NCBI RefSeq assembly: GCF_022369515.1
Contig: NZ_CP059724.1
Location: 3,286,001-3,350,000, forward strand
From: Paenibacillus sp. 19GGS1-52
Lineage (GTDB): Bacteria; Bacillota; Bacilli; Paenibacillales; Paenibacillaceae
Direction of reading: 5' to 3'
Length of the DNA stretch: 64,000 nt
In this document: piece by piece, positions 36,196 to 45,640 of the stretch
Position numbering within the stretch: position 1 is the stretch's first letter
How the letters are laid out: every line of letters starts with the position of its first letter
The notes under the pieces: generated by a model
Database searches by the model: none
Told to the model about the DNA's origin: nothing
Seen by the model: the letters and a program-made list of their open reading frames with translations, nothing else
Translations under genes and position numbers: made by a program

Positions 36196-36923
36196 TGAAT
36201 TGGATTTTCCCAAGTTACGAAGGCGTTTTTTAAAGACATGTTTTCAAAAACGCCTTCGTAACTTGTTGAAAGCCTGCTTTACCTCAGAAGGAGTTCAAGA
36301 TCGGAGTACTGGGGCTTGACTAACTTTGTCAGAACACAGTCAGTCACTAAAGCTTCTCACTTCGAATTTTGGATGAATCGTAAAAGGAGTGGCCTTTCAC
36401 ACAGCGATGGCGGACAATCCTATGAAGAGCGTTCCCTACGGACTGGAGATGACCTTGCGAAGTCTGTTAACTATGATCCTTGAACTTCAAAAGCAAATCA
36501 AAGGCTTAGAAAAAGATTCTGGAGTTGTCAAAAACCTAACGGAAGTTCAGCTTTTGGAATCCATTCTGGGGGTTTGAACAAAGTTGGGAACGGGAATTGT
36601 CTCTCAAATTGGAGATGCTTCACAGTTCCGTCGTTCCAAGCAACTGGTAGCGTATGCTGGATTAGATCCAAGTGTCTTCAGTTCTGGGAAGTTTCTCGCA
36701 AAGCAAAACAATATTACGAAATGAGGCTTCCAAACGATTACAAAGAGCCATGTAATTGGCTGTAATATGCGGTCTACGAGGGGAGTTGAACTCTGTGCTG
36801 AGGGGCGGTATTATGATAAGGAAAAGAGTGAAGGGAAGCCCCATAACGTAGCCGTGATTGCTTGCGCCAACAAGTTACTACTTCACGTCTACGCTAAAGA
36901 AGGGGCAGGCCTACACTCTTTAA
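36196..36923 (+). pseudogene. IS110-family transposase, multiply broken
   Basis: Pieces in shifting frames give FPSYEGVF, KDMFSKT, LRNLLKAC, GLTNFVRTQS, then MADNPMKSVPYGLEMTLRSLLTMIL. Next come IVSQIGDASQFRRSKQLVAYAGLDPSVFSSGKF, NNITKRG and EGKPHNVAVIACANKLLLHVYA. These match, in order, the linker and Transposase_20 domain of IS110 proteins. The catalytic N-terminal RuvC-like part was not found. Frameshifts and stops are numerous. The C-terminal KKGQAYTL followed by a stop is recovered in another frame at 36923. Confidence 0.75.
36211..36265. repeat. Perfect 20-bp inverted repeat inside the IS110 remnant
   Basis: The arms at 36211-36230 and 36246-36265 are exact complements (CAAGTTACGAAGG... 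and its reverse), with a 15-nt loop. Both arms fall on residual transposase codons, and the reading frame changes in each of them. Confidence 0.85.
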
Positions 36924-37039
36924 CTAAAAATATCCATAAAATGGAGGGTTATTTATCACATTTTAACAATATAACAAACTTCAATGGTATTCAAAAGCCG
37001 GACTTGACATGCTATTAGCTGGTTTTCATAAAAAGATTG

Positions 37040-38263
37040 TCAGGATGGAAGGCCTTCGGCCCGCAGTCGCCCAGTTTTCTCATATACATCCTGAAGCAGA
37101 CGGGAAGGTTGGGTGCGGATGACTGGTTTAGCAGCTACGATCTCATGAGGTCCAACAACAACAATGTTGTCTGCACTGCCTTTAATAATGGCTCCATCCT
37201 TGATGACGGCACCTTCGCCGATGATGGCATTTTCGATCTGTACACCACGGCCTATCCGTACACCCGGCATAATCACGCTCTGTTTAATCTGGGACAGCTT
37301 GCCAATCTCCACACCTCCAAAGATGACCGAACGGAATAAGCTGCCTTCCATGATGCTAAATTCGTTCACAAGGCAATCTGTTACCGGAAGTTGAACACGT
37401 GTTTTATGAACGGCAAGCTTGGGACGGCGGGCCCGGCTATACATTGGCCAACGTACATTATCGATCTGAAAGCCGTTATCAGCTTGGAGCAGATCCATGT
37501 GGGCCTCCCAGAGGCTGCTCACAGTTCCTACATCTCTCCAGTAACCTTCGAAACGGTAGGCGAACAAGTCGTCATTACTGTTAAGCATAGTTGGGATGAC
37601 GTCTTTACCAAAATCATGGCTGGAAGCTGGATTTACGGCATCGCGCAGCAAATACTCCTTCAGATAGTCCCAACGAAACAGATAGATGCCCATTGAAGCT
37701 AAATTGCTCTTTGGAACCTTTGGTTTCTCCGCAAATTCGGAGATTTTAAGTTCGTCATTCACGTTCATTACACCAAAGCGGCTGGCTTCCTCCCATGGAA
37801 CCTCCATAACGGAGATCGTAGCTTTAGCGCCCTTGCTGTGATGATAATCAAGCATTTTGCGGTAATCCATATGGTAAATATGATCTGCCGACAGGATTAA
37901 TACATGTTCTGGATTGTGGCTGTCGATAAATTCAATGTTTTTATAAATGGCATCGGCGGTTCCCAAATAGTTCTCTCTACCTTCAATACCTGAAGGAAGC
38001 AAAGTGACTCCATGGTCTACATTGGAATTGAGCCTCCATGGCTCACCTTCTCCAATATGTTGATGCAGCGACTCAGCTGCGTACTGTGTCAATACGCCGA
38101 CAGTATCAATATTGGAATTCACACAATTGCTTAGAGGAAAATCAATGATTCTATACTGTCCACCGAAAGGGACTGCAGGCTTAGCCATATTGGCGGTTAA
38201 AGGTGCCAATCTGCGCCCCTCTCCACCTGCCAATAACATGGCGATACATTCTTTTTTACTCAT
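37040..38263 (-). CDS. glgC: Glucose-1-phosphate adenylyltransferase (ADP-glucose pyrophosphorylase)
   Basis: Makes ADP-glucose from ATP and glucose-1-phosphate, the committed step of glycogen synthesis. The nucleotide-binding loop is [14 protein letters not shown] at the N-terminus, followed by [20 protein letters not shown]. The sugar-phosphate region contains FRWDYL, and a left-handed beta-helix C-terminal domain begins around residue 290 with regular isoleucine/valine repeats. Length is 407 residues, with GGGAGGG as ribosome site. It is divergent from glgB-glgA, 215 bp apart. No glgD subunit gene is visible, so a homotetramer is expected unless glgD lies elsewhere. Confidence 0.94.
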   Translation of the reverse strand: MSKKECIAMLLAGGEGRRLAPLTANMAKPAVPFGGQYRIIDFPLSNCVNSNIDTVGVLTQYAAESLHQHIGEGEPWRLNSNVDHGVTLLPSGIEGRENYLGTADAIYKNIEFIDSHNPEHVLILSADHIYHMDYRKMLDYHHSKGAKATISVMEVPWEEASRFGVMNVNDELKISEFAEKPKVPKSNLASMGIYLFRWDYLKEYLLRDAVNPASSHDFGKDVIPTMLNSNDDLFAYRFEGYWRDVGTVSSLWEAHMDLLQADNGFQIDNVRWPMYSRARRPKLAVHKTRVQLPVTDCLVNEFSIMEGSLFRSVIFGGVEIGKLSQIKQSVIMPGVRIGRGVQIENAIIGEGAVIKDGAIIKGSADNIVVVGPHEIVAAKPVIRTQPSRLLQDVYEKTGRLRAEGLPS

Positions 38264-38478
38264 TTGTTATCCCTCCCATTTTTTGTCAATGCTTGTAATA
38301 TAAACTTTCGACAAGCGCTTGAAACGGCATAGGTGAAATATATTGCTGTGAATCAGAAAAAATTACAGGAACCATTTCTCCAACCATAAAACATAGCTTT
38401 TCACCAGCAAATCATTTTCAAATGGTTTAGATTCGGGTAATGTAATAGGTGCATCCTATATGAAAAGGTGGTGATGAA
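38264..38478. other. Divergent control region between glgC and glgB
   Basis: About 215 bp that must hold promoters for both directions. A perfect 10-bp palindrome CAAGCGCTTG at 38312-38321 has the core of a CcpA cre site, but the outer bases match poorly. No clear -35/-10 pair stood out. Confidence 0.35.
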
Positions 38479-40395
38479 TTGGCTGAGACACCAACAACAG
38501 AAACCCTCCCGTCATCTGATGATATTTTCTTGTTTCATGAAGGCACGAATTATCGCAGCTATTCAATGCTGGGCGCGCACACTGCCGCTGAAGAAGGCAT
38601 TTCCGGCGTACGCTTTACCGTGTGGGCTCCTCATGCGACATATGTAGGACTAGCAGGTAACCATAATGGCTGGGACGGAACGCAGAATATGGACTCGTTA
38701 TATAAGATACCCGATTCAGGATTTTGGAGTCGTTTTTTTCCGGGGATGGAGCCGGGAACTTTTTACAAATACAGGATTGTGGCCGCAGATGGGACAAGTT
38801 TTCTAAAAGCAGATCCTTTTGCCTTCAAGGCTGAGGTTCGTCCGGCTACTGCATCCGTTGTTGCAGAGCTTGCGGGCTACCAGTGGGGAGATGCTGCTTG
38901 GCGGCGCAAGAACAAGTCTCCATACAATCAACCAGTGAATATTTACGAAATGCATTTTGGAACCTGGCGCCAGAAGGAAGACGGTGAATTCTATACCTAT
39001 CAGGAACTGGGTGGACTGTTGATCCCATATTTAGTAGAAATGGGCTATACCCACGTAGAATTCATGCCACTCGCAGAGCATCCGTATGACTTATCATGGG
39101 GCTATCAAGGGACGGGTTATTTTGCCGCAACAAGTCGTTACGGTGATCCGCATGAGCTCATGTATCTGATTGATCATCTTCATCAGGCAGGCATAGGTGT
39201 GATATTGGATTGGGTTCCGGCCCATTTTGCCAAGGACGCTCATGGTCTGCGGATGTTTGACGGTTCCGCTCTTTATGAATACGCCGATCCGATGTTAGCT
39301 GAGAAGCCAGGTTGGGGTACCCTTTCGTTTGATTTCAGCAAGCCTGAAATATCCTCATTTCTAATCTCCAACGCGCTGTTCTGGTTTGATCTGTACCATA
39401 TTGACGGAATGCGTGTGGATGCTGTCACGAGTATGCTGCGCCTTGACTTTGAGAAGAAGAGCCATCAATATCGTCATAATGCCAATGGCGGTTTGGAGAA
39501 TCTTGAAGCCATCAGCTTTATTCAGCGGCTGAACAAGGCTATATTTCAATACTATCCCAAAGCTTTGATGATGGCTGAGGAATCGAGTGCCTGGCCTGGG
39601 GTTACTGCCCCTGTTCATGAAGGCGGGTTAGGCTTTAACTACAAATGGAATATGGGCTGGATGAACGACACACTGGGTTACATAGAACATGAATTCAGCG
39701 AGCGGCCGCATCATCATAATCTGCTGACATTCCCGATTTGTTATGCATACGCGGAGAATTATACTTTGCCTTTATCGCATGATGAGGTCGTGCATGGCAA
39801 GAAGTCACTCTTAAACAAGATGCCAGGCTCCTATGAACAGAAGTTCGCTGGACTGCGGCAGCTGCTCGGTTATCAGATGTCGCATCCTGGCAAAAAGCTG
39901 CTGTTCATGGGTAGTGAATTCGGGCAATTTATTGAGTGGAAGGATCAGGAGCAGCTGGATTGGCTGTTGCTTGAGTATGAGAGCCATCAACGTATGCTGG
40001 CCTATAGTAAAGAACTCAATAAGCTGTACCTCTCTGAAAAAGCGTTATGGGAGCTGGATCATGATCTGGAGGGCTATCAGTGGATAGACGCGGATGACAG
40101 TGGACAAAGCATTGTCTCATACATTCGTAGAGGCAAGAAGCCCGTGGATACGCTGTTATTTATTATTAACTTCCAACCGGCACAGCGTCTCAACTACCGT
40201 ATTGGTGTTCCTCGTCCGGGGGCTTACGAAGAGATCTTCAGCTCTGAGCGTACAGAGTTCGGCGGCTCAGGAGTGCATAATGCTCCAATGCAGAGCAGCA
40301 AGTTGGAGTGGCATAATCAATTGAACAGCATAGAGCTGACAATACCGCCGTTAAGCTTTCTGGTACTAAAGAAAGTTGGACGTAAAGGTAAATGA
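38479..40395 (+). CDS. glgB: 1,4-alpha-glucan branching enzyme
   Basis: Creates the alpha-1,6 branches of glycogen, 638 residues. An N-terminal CBM48 domain (VRFTVWAPHATYVGLAGNHNGWDG) leads into the GH13 barrel. The catalytic Asp is in GMRVDAVTSML, the acid Glu in MMAEESSAWPG and the third acid in LSHDEVVHGK. The C-terminal beta domain ends with SFLVLKKVG. The start is TTG 38479 after AAGGTGGTGA. It is followed by glgA after 50 bp and is very likely co-transcribed with it. Confidence 0.94.
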   Translation: MAETPTTETLPSSDDIFLFHEGTNYRSYSMLGAHTAAEEGISGVRFTVWAPHATYVGLAGNHNGWDGTQNMDSLYKIPDSGFWSRFFPGMEPGTFYKYRIVAADGTSFLKADPFAFKAEVRPATASVVAELAGYQWGDAAWRRKNKSPYNQPVNIYEMHFGTWRQKEDGEFYTYQELGGLLIPYLVEMGYTHVEFMPLAEHPYDLSWGYQGTGYFAATSRYGDPHELMYLIDHLHQAGIGVILDWVPAHFAKDAHGLRMFDGSALYEYADPMLAEKPGWGTLSFDFSKPEISSFLISNALFWFDLYHIDGMRVDAVTSMLRLDFEKKSHQYRHNANGGLENLEAISFIQRLNKAIFQYYPKALMMAEESSAWPGVTAPVHEGGLGFNYKWNMGWMNDTLGYIEHEFSERPHHHNLLTFPICYAYAENYTLPLSHDEVVHGKKSLLNKMPGSYEQKFAGLRQLLGYQMSHPGKKLLFMGSEFGQFIEWKDQEQLDWLLLEYESHQRMLAYSKELNKLYLSEKALWELDHDLEGYQWIDADDSGQSIVSYIRRGKKPVDTLLFIINFQPAQRLNYRIGVPRPGAYEEIFSSERTEFGGSGVHNAPMQSSKLEWHNQLNSIELTIPPLSFLVLKKVGRKGK

Positions 40396-40445
40396 TAACT
40401 AATTAGCGAATTAGTAGTGAAACTGTAAATTAAGGGGGAAATTAA

Positions 40446-41870
40446 ATGAAGGTGTTATTTGCCGCAGCTGAAGCACATCCGTTTATCAAAACGGGTGGGC
40501 TGGCTGATGTGATTGGTGCTTTGCCGAAGGCGCTAAAAAGTGCCGGAGTAGATGTTCGGGTAATCATGCCTAAATACCGTGGCATTCCAGAAAAATTCAC
40601 CGCACAAATGGAGCATATCACTGAAGTCTTTGTTCCCTTGGGCTGGCGCAATCAATACTGTGGTATCGAGCGTTTAGTGTATGAGGGTATTCCGGTATAT
40701 TTTGTTGACAATGAGTATTATTTCGGACGAGATGGAATTTATGGGTATATGGACGATGGAGAACGCTTTGCGTTCTTCAACCGAGCGGTGCTTGAATGTC
40801 TGGAGGCTATTGATTTCCAGCCCGATGTGCTGCATTGTCATGACTGGCACGCTGCAGTAATCCCCATGCTCCTGGAAGGTCACTACCGCCACAATCCATT
40901 TTATAGCAATATACGCACTGTGTTCACCATACACAACCTGTTGTACCAAGGGGTGTTCCCTTATGAGGTGCTGGGTGAGCTGCTTGGCTTGAACAATAGT
41001 TACTTTGCCGGGGTGGAATATTATGGAGGTATAAACTTCATGAAGGGCGGTATCGTCTATAGCGATCATATCACCACGGTCAGTCCAACCTATGCGGAAG
41101 AAATTCGCACCCCCTATTATGGTTATGGACTGGAGGGATTACTGACCTCACGAGCGGATCATCTGACCGGTATTGTCAACGGAATTGATACGAAGAGCTA
41201 TAATCCGGCAACAGACCCGCAAATCTTCTCCCGATATCGCTCCAATCTGGCGAAGAAGACCGAGAACAAATTGGGTCTGCAGCAGGAATTGGGTCTACCT
41301 GTAGCTCCATATATCCCAATGATTGCGATGGTTACTCGACTGGTTGATTCCAAAGGACTGGATTTGCTGACTCGGGTGCTTGACGAACTTCTGTACTACG
41401 ATGATGTTCAGTTTGTGATGCTGGGTACGGGGGATGAGGTCTATGAACGCTGGTTCCGTGAGGCAGCGTCGCGTTATCCAACGAAACTGTCGTCACAAAT
41501 CCTGTTTAACGATGCATTATCCCGCAAAATATATGCAGCCAGCGATCTATTCCTCATGCCTTCGAAATTTGAGCCTTGCGGCATCAGCCAGTTGCTCGCA
41601 CTGCGTTACGGCAGTATTCCGGTGGTACGGGAGACTGGTGGACTTAATGATACTGTTCATGCGTACGACGAGGAGACGGGTGAGGGCAATGGCTTTACGT
41701 TCAAAGACTACAATGCCCACGATATGATGTTTACGCTTCGCCGGGCGCTATCTTTTTACAGCAAACCTGAGCATTGGAAAAAAGTTACCAAAACTGCCTT
41801 CTCCGGTGATTACAGCTGGAATGTATCCGCACAGCAGTACATTGATATTTACGAGGGCATATTGGAATAG
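40446..41870 (+). CDS. glgA: Glycogen synthase (ADP-glucose, GT5)
   Basis: Elongates alpha-1,4-glucan chains from ADP-glucose, 474 residues. The signature KTGGLADVIGALPKAL is near residue 15 (the substrate-binding KxGGL motif). The second Rossmann domain has VTRLVDSKGLDLL and the donor-binding FEPCGISQLLALRYGSIPVVRETGGL segment. The ribosome site is AAGGGGGAAA. It is last in the glgB-glgA unit and ends at a strong bidirectional terminator. Confidence 0.95.
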   Translation: MKVLFAAAEAHPFIKTGGLADVIGALPKALKSAGVDVRVIMPKYRGIPEKFTAQMEHITEVFVPLGWRNQYCGIERLVYEGIPVYFVDNEYYFGRDGIYGYMDDGERFAFFNRAVLECLEAIDFQPDVLHCHDWHAAVIPMLLEGHYRHNPFYSNIRTVFTIHNLLYQGVFPYEVLGELLGLNNSYFAGVEYYGGINFMKGGIVYSDHITTVSPTYAEEIRTPYYGYGLEGLLTSRADHLTGIVNGIDTKSYNPATDPQIFSRYRSNLAKKTENKLGLQQELGLPVAPYIPMIAMVTRLVDSKGLDLLTRVLDELLYYDDVQFVMLGTGDEVYERWFREAASRYPTKLSSQILFNDALSRKIYAASDLFLMPSKFEPCGISQLLALRYGSIPVVRETGGLNDTVHAYDEETGEGNGFTFKDYNAHDMMFTLRRALSFYSKPEHWKKVTKTAFSGDYSWNVSAQQYIDIYEGILE

Positions 41871-41899
41871 CAACGGATTTCAACAAGAAGTGAATCCTC

Positions 41900-41955
41900 A
41901 AACCCCAAACAGCAAGCCTCCAAGAAACGGAGACTTGCTGTTTGGGGTTTGGTTT
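41900..41955. terminator. Bidirectional terminator between glgA and the GH13 gene
   Basis: A perfect 17-bp stem (AAACCCCAAACAGCAAG at 41900-41916 against 41934-41950) continues inward with CTCC/GGAG. T-rich and A-rich flanks suit both converging transcripts. Confidence 0.88.
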
Positions 41956-41971
41956 CGTTGTCTATGAGTAA

Positions 41972-43717
41972 CTACTCAAGCGTGCGGCATAATATCCGGT
42001 ATCCATAAGCATCAAGGGCGATATTCATCATACCGCCTTGCGGGACAACAGGGTCACCTGTCAGCGCATCCAGCCAATCATCGGTCTCCATTGGATGACT
42101 AAGTGTGCGGGGTTCGGAGCCATTGTTCATCCAGATCGTAAAATGAATGACTTCATCCGCACGTTCATATACGATGCAGGAGTCGCTCTTATGAGCCTGC
42201 AGGATGCGGAAGCGACCTTCACGCAGTGCTTTGTTCTTTTTACGCAGTGCAATCATCATGCGGTAGAAGTCGTACAGTTCGCGGTCCTGCTTCTTCTCAT
42301 CCCATTCCATACATTTACGGCAATCGGGATCTTGGTTCCCGCTCAGACCAATTTCATCGCCATAAAAAATACAGGGTGTACCCATAAAGGTGAAGAGGAA
42401 GACAACGGCCAGCTTCAGACGGCGTTTATCTTCACCTACGCAGGTGAGCAGGCGGGGCGTATCATGGCTGCCCAACAAATTAAAGACAACCTCATTCGTC
42501 TGTTGCGGATACCGCATCAGCAGAGCACCAATCCGGTGACCGAACGTTACTCCGTCCATGCCGCCGTTGAAGAACTCCAGTACCGTTCCAGAGAATGGGT
42601 AATTCATTACAGAATCAAATTGGTCTCCAAGCAGCCAGGTTAAGGAATCACTCCAAACTTCACCGACAATATAGGCCTCCGGATTGGCATTCTTCACGAC
42701 TTTGCGGAAATCGCGCCAGAAATGATGGTCAACTTCATTAGCCACATCCAGCCGCCAGCCGTCTACTTTAATTTCTTTAATCCAATATTCCGCGACCTCA
42801 AGCAAATACGATTTAACCTCGGGATTTGCGGTATTGAACTTGGGCATATTGCCAAAAAATCCGAACGTGTCATACGTAGGAATACCGTCGATAATCTCGG
42901 CCGGGAAAGAGTTCATGTGGAACCAATCCTTGTAAACGGAATACTCCCCCTTCTCCAAAACATCCTGAAACGGTGGGAATTTATCGCTGCAATGATTGAA
43001 TACGGCGTCGAGCATGACGCGGATACCTTTTTTGTGGCACTCCGCTATAAGCTGCTTCAATAGCTGATTGCTCCCAAAGTGCGGGTCAATCTTTTTATAG
43101 TCTACGATGTCGTATTTGTGATTGGAGGGGGAGAGGAAGAGTGGGGTGAAGTAAATAGCGTTGATGCCAAGCTCCTGCAGATCGTCCAGGTGGTCCAGTA
43201 CTCCTTGCAGATCTCCTCCAAAAAAGTTATCCAGCTTCGGTGTACCGCCCCACTCCTCCGTTCCTTCCGGGTCAATAGTGGGGTCGCCTTTGGCAAATCG
43301 CTCGGTCATTATCTGATAAAAGACGGCGTCTTTAGCCCAATCAGGCACCTTGAACAAATCAATATTGTGTATGTAGGGAAATTCGTAGTAATGATTTGGC
43401 GGCTGTGGACATTCCTGGCGGATGCCATTATCCAGTAAATAGATATTCTCGGAACCTGCGCTGATGCGAAAGGTGTAGCACAAACGTTTGTATTTCGGAC
43501 GAACCGCAGCTTCCCAATAATCGAACATATCATCCGAAGCCGCTTTTTCCATCATAACTTCATAATAAGTAGGGACCCAATCATATTTATCTCCGGTAAG
43601 GGCCACAACACAGTCCACATCATTGCGTTTGGTGCGAACACGCAGGTGTATAGTTTCTGTATCGTAGGCATAAGCCCACTTGTCGCGGGGAACATGGTAC
43701 AAAGCTTCCAAAAGCAT
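41972..43717 (-). CDS. GH13 neopullulanase / cyclomaltodextrinase-type amylase
   Basis: A cytoplasmic maltodextrin-degrading enzyme of the GH13_20 type, 581 residues. The N-terminal domain (about residues 1-120, MLLEALYHVPRDKWAYAYD) is the CBM34-like dimerisation domain of these enzymes. The catalytic set is Asp in GWRLDVANEVDHHFW, Glu in YIVGEVWSDSL and Asp in NLLGSHDTPRL. The start is ATG 43717 just after GGAGGTG; a further 60 upstream codons lack a ribosome site and read like non-coding DNA. There is no signal peptide, fitting internal glycogen or imported maltodextrin. It converges on glgB-glgA. The product profile (maltose or panose) cannot be told from the sequence. Confidence 0.88.
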   Translation of the reverse strand: MLLEALYHVPRDKWAYAYDTETIHLRVRTKRNDVDCVVALTGDKYDWVPTYYEVMMEKAASDDMFDYWEAAVRPKYKRLCYTFRISAGSENIYLLDNGIRQECPQPPNHYYEFPYIHNIDLFKVPDWAKDAVFYQIMTERFAKGDPTIDPEGTEEWGGTPKLDNFFGGDLQGVLDHLDDLQELGINAIYFTPLFLSPSNHKYDIVDYKKIDPHFGSNQLLKQLIAECHKKGIRVMLDAVFNHCSDKFPPFQDVLEKGEYSVYKDWFHMNSFPAEIIDGIPTYDTFGFFGNMPKFNTANPEVKSYLLEVAEYWIKEIKVDGWRLDVANEVDHHFWRDFRKVVKNANPEAYIVGEVWSDSLTWLLGDQFDSVMNYPFSGTVLEFFNGGMDGVTFGHRIGALLMRYPQQTNEVVFNLLGSHDTPRLLTCVGEDKRRLKLAVVFLFTFMGTPCIFYGDEIGLSGNQDPDCRKCMEWDEKKQDRELYDFYRMMIALRKKNKALREGRFRILQAHKSDSCIVYERADEVIHFTIWMNNGSEPRTLSHPMETDDWLDALTGDPVVPQGGMMNIALDAYGYRILCRTLE

Positions 43718-44061
43718 GACAGCACCTCCATAATGAATGTACAGAAAAAATATTAGGAGCTTAAGATGACGTGCCCAGCAAGCAATCGCATTAGCAAGTA
43801 ATACCCTTGAGCGCAGCAGTATGAACCAAAGGCAGTTGCTTCTAAGAGGAAGCAAGGCTATGAAATCAGTATATACTTCTTCATGCAGTGTGTGCAAAAT
43901 AGCTGATTCGGTAGAAATAAATTATCATTTCCTAAAATTACTGTTCAAAAACTGACAGAGGTTGTCACAAAAATGCCTTTGCATATTCATGCGTTGTGAT
44001 TTATAATAAATCGGTCAAAGCGACAACATAGAGAACTTTAGAGAATAGGGGAGATATAGAA
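43718..44061. other. Divergent intergenic region with promoter of the amino-acid transporter
   Basis: About 340 bp. TTGCAT at 43979-43984 and TATAAT at 44002-44007 with a 17-bp spacer form a good sigma-A promoter for the binding-protein gene. The rest shows no gene or structured RNA. Confidence 0.6.
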
Positions 44062-44874
44062 ATGAACAAATGGGGTAAACTATCATTAGGAATGTTATTG
44101 GCGGTAGGCCTGCTTTCCGGCTGTGGTTCGAATAAGAACGATAATGAGTCTGCTGCAACCGGCAATAATAGTACTGGAACGGTCAAGACGCTTACGATGG
44201 GTACAAGCGCAGATTTCCCACCCTATGAATTTCACAAAGTAATAGATGGAAAGGATACAATCGTTGGTTTTGATATTGATATTGCCAAGGATATTGCCAA
44301 GGACATGGGCGCTGAGCTGGTAATCAAGGATTTACCTTTCAAGTCTTTGCTGAATGAGCTGTCGAGTGGACGAGTAGATATTGTTATTTCTGGCCTTAGT
44401 CCAACCGAAGATCGTAGAAAAGCCGTTGAGCTTTCAGATATTTACTATAAAGCGGATCAAGCAGTTGTGGTACGGGAAGCGGATAAAGATAAATTTGCGA
44501 CAATGGATTCCTTGAAGAACGCCAAAATCGGTATTCAGACAGGTTCAATCCAGGAAGATATCGCCAAAGGTATTGAAGGTGCCAAGCTGACATCCCTAGG
44601 CAAAATTTCCGAGATCATTCTACAGCTTCAGTCAAACCGTGTAGATGCTTCCATTATGGAAGGCCCTGTTGCTAAGGCTTTTGTGAAGAATGTTCCAGGG
44701 CTTGTTGTTACAGCCGCTGTACCAGTTGTTGAAGACAACGGTTATGTTATTGGGATCAAGAAAGGCAATACTGAATTGCTTGAAAAAGTGAACGGGACGT
44801 TGGCCCACCTGATTTCGGAAGGCAAGATTGAGCAGTATGTAACAGCAGCAAGTGAACTTTCTATAAGCAAATAA
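44062..44874 (+). CDS. Polar amino-acid ABC transporter, substrate-binding lipoprotein
   Basis: A 270-residue extracellular binding protein anchored by lipid; the lipobox is LLSGC with Cys near residue 21. The mature part is the SBP_bac_3 fold: TMGTSADFPPYEF at the start, VGFDIDIAKDIAKD, SGLSPTEDRRKAVELSDIYY and IGIQTGSIQEDIAKG. SADFPPYE and the Arg-containing TEDRRK segment suggest a polar amino acid such as arginine, glutamine or cystine. It is the first gene of a three-gene transporter operon, with an attenuator-like hairpin just after it. Confidence 0.9.
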   Translation: MNKWGKLSLGMLLAVGLLSGCGSNKNDNESAATGNNSTGTVKTLTMGTSADFPPYEFHKVIDGKDTIVGFDIDIAKDIAKDMGAELVIKDLPFKSLLNELSSGRVDIVISGLSPTEDRRKAVELSDIYYKADQAVVVREADKDKFATMDSLKNAKIGIQTGSIQEDIAKGIEGAKLTSLGKISEIILQLQSNRVDASIMEGPVAKAFVKNVPGLVVTAAVPVVEDNGYVIGIKKGNTELLEKVNGTLAHLISEGKIEQYVTAASELSISK

Positions 44875-44919
44875 TTTAAGTTCGCATGTAGCAGATTGCA
44901 TATAAGGGTTGTACCATAC

Positions 44920-44955
44920 AGAAAATAGCGGTGATCCGCTGTTTTCTATTTTTTT
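44920..44955 (+). terminator. Attenuator-like hairpin inside the transporter operon
   Basis: AGAAAATAGCGG (44920-44931) pairs with CCGCTGTTTTCT (44936-44947, one G-T pair) around a TGAT loop, followed by ATTTTTTT. It lies between the binding-protein and permease genes and should let only part of the transcripts through, giving more binding protein than permease. Confidence 0.8.
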
Positions 44956-44980
44956 GGAGATAGGAGGTCACGCTGAAATC

Positions 44981-45640
44981 ATGAATATATTTAATCTAGC
45001 TTATGAATACCGGAATTTTTACTTAACTGGTCTGCAGTACACGTTGCTATTAGCTGTTATTGGTGTGTTCTGTGGATTTGTATTGGGAATCGCTGTTGCG
45101 CTTCTGAGAATGTCACGTTTATGGCCGCTGCGGTTCATTGCCACCGCTTGGGTGGAGTTCTTGCGCGGTACACCAATGCTGGTGCAGCTGTTTCTGATTC
45201 ACTATGGTCTGCCTGTCTTGCATATCGAATTCACTCCAATAGAATCAGGGGCCATTACTTTATCGATCAACAGCTCCGCTTATCTGGCTGAGACCTTTCG
45301 GGCGGGTATACAGGGGGTAGACCGTGGTCAAATGGAAGCCGCCCGTTCTTTAGGGATGAGACAAGGCATGACCATGCGTTATATCATCCTGCCGCAAGCG
45401 CTGAAGAATGTGCTGCCGGCGATTGGCAACGAGTTTATTACCATTATTAAAGAATCATCCATCGTCTCCATGATTGGGGTAGCCGATCTATTATTCCAAT
45501 CGCAAACGGTCACAACCATTACTTATGAAGCATTAACACCCTTACTCATTATCGCCTTTATGTATTTTGTTATGACATTCACGTTGTCCAAGATATTAGG
45601 CAGACTGGAAAGGAGGTTGAACACGGATGATCGCTGTTAA
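44981..45640 (+). CDS. Polar amino-acid ABC transporter, permease
   Basis: A 219-residue inner-membrane permease of the His/Glu/Gln/Arg family with about five helices. The EAA loop reads [25 protein letters not shown], contacting the ATPase. The start chosen is ATG 44981, 13 bp after AGGAGG, a long spacing; an in-frame extension upstream would run through the hairpin. It overlaps the ATPase gene start by 14 bp. Confidence 0.9.
   Translation: MNIFNLAYEYRNFYLTGLQYTLLLAVIGVFCGFVLGIAVALLRMSRLWPLRFIATAWVEFLRGTPMLVQLFLIHYGLPVLHIEFTPIESGAITLSINSSAYLAETFRAGIQGVDRGQMEAARSLGMRQGMTMRYIILPQALKNVLPAIGNEFITIIKESSIVSMIGVADLLFQSQTVTTITYEALTPLLIIAFMYFVMTFTLSKILGRLERRLNTDDRC

Noticed and set aside
42038..42643. 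A 201-codon plus-strand frame opposite the GH13 gene.
   Set aside because: It mirrors the amylase gene, has no domain and no ribosome site.
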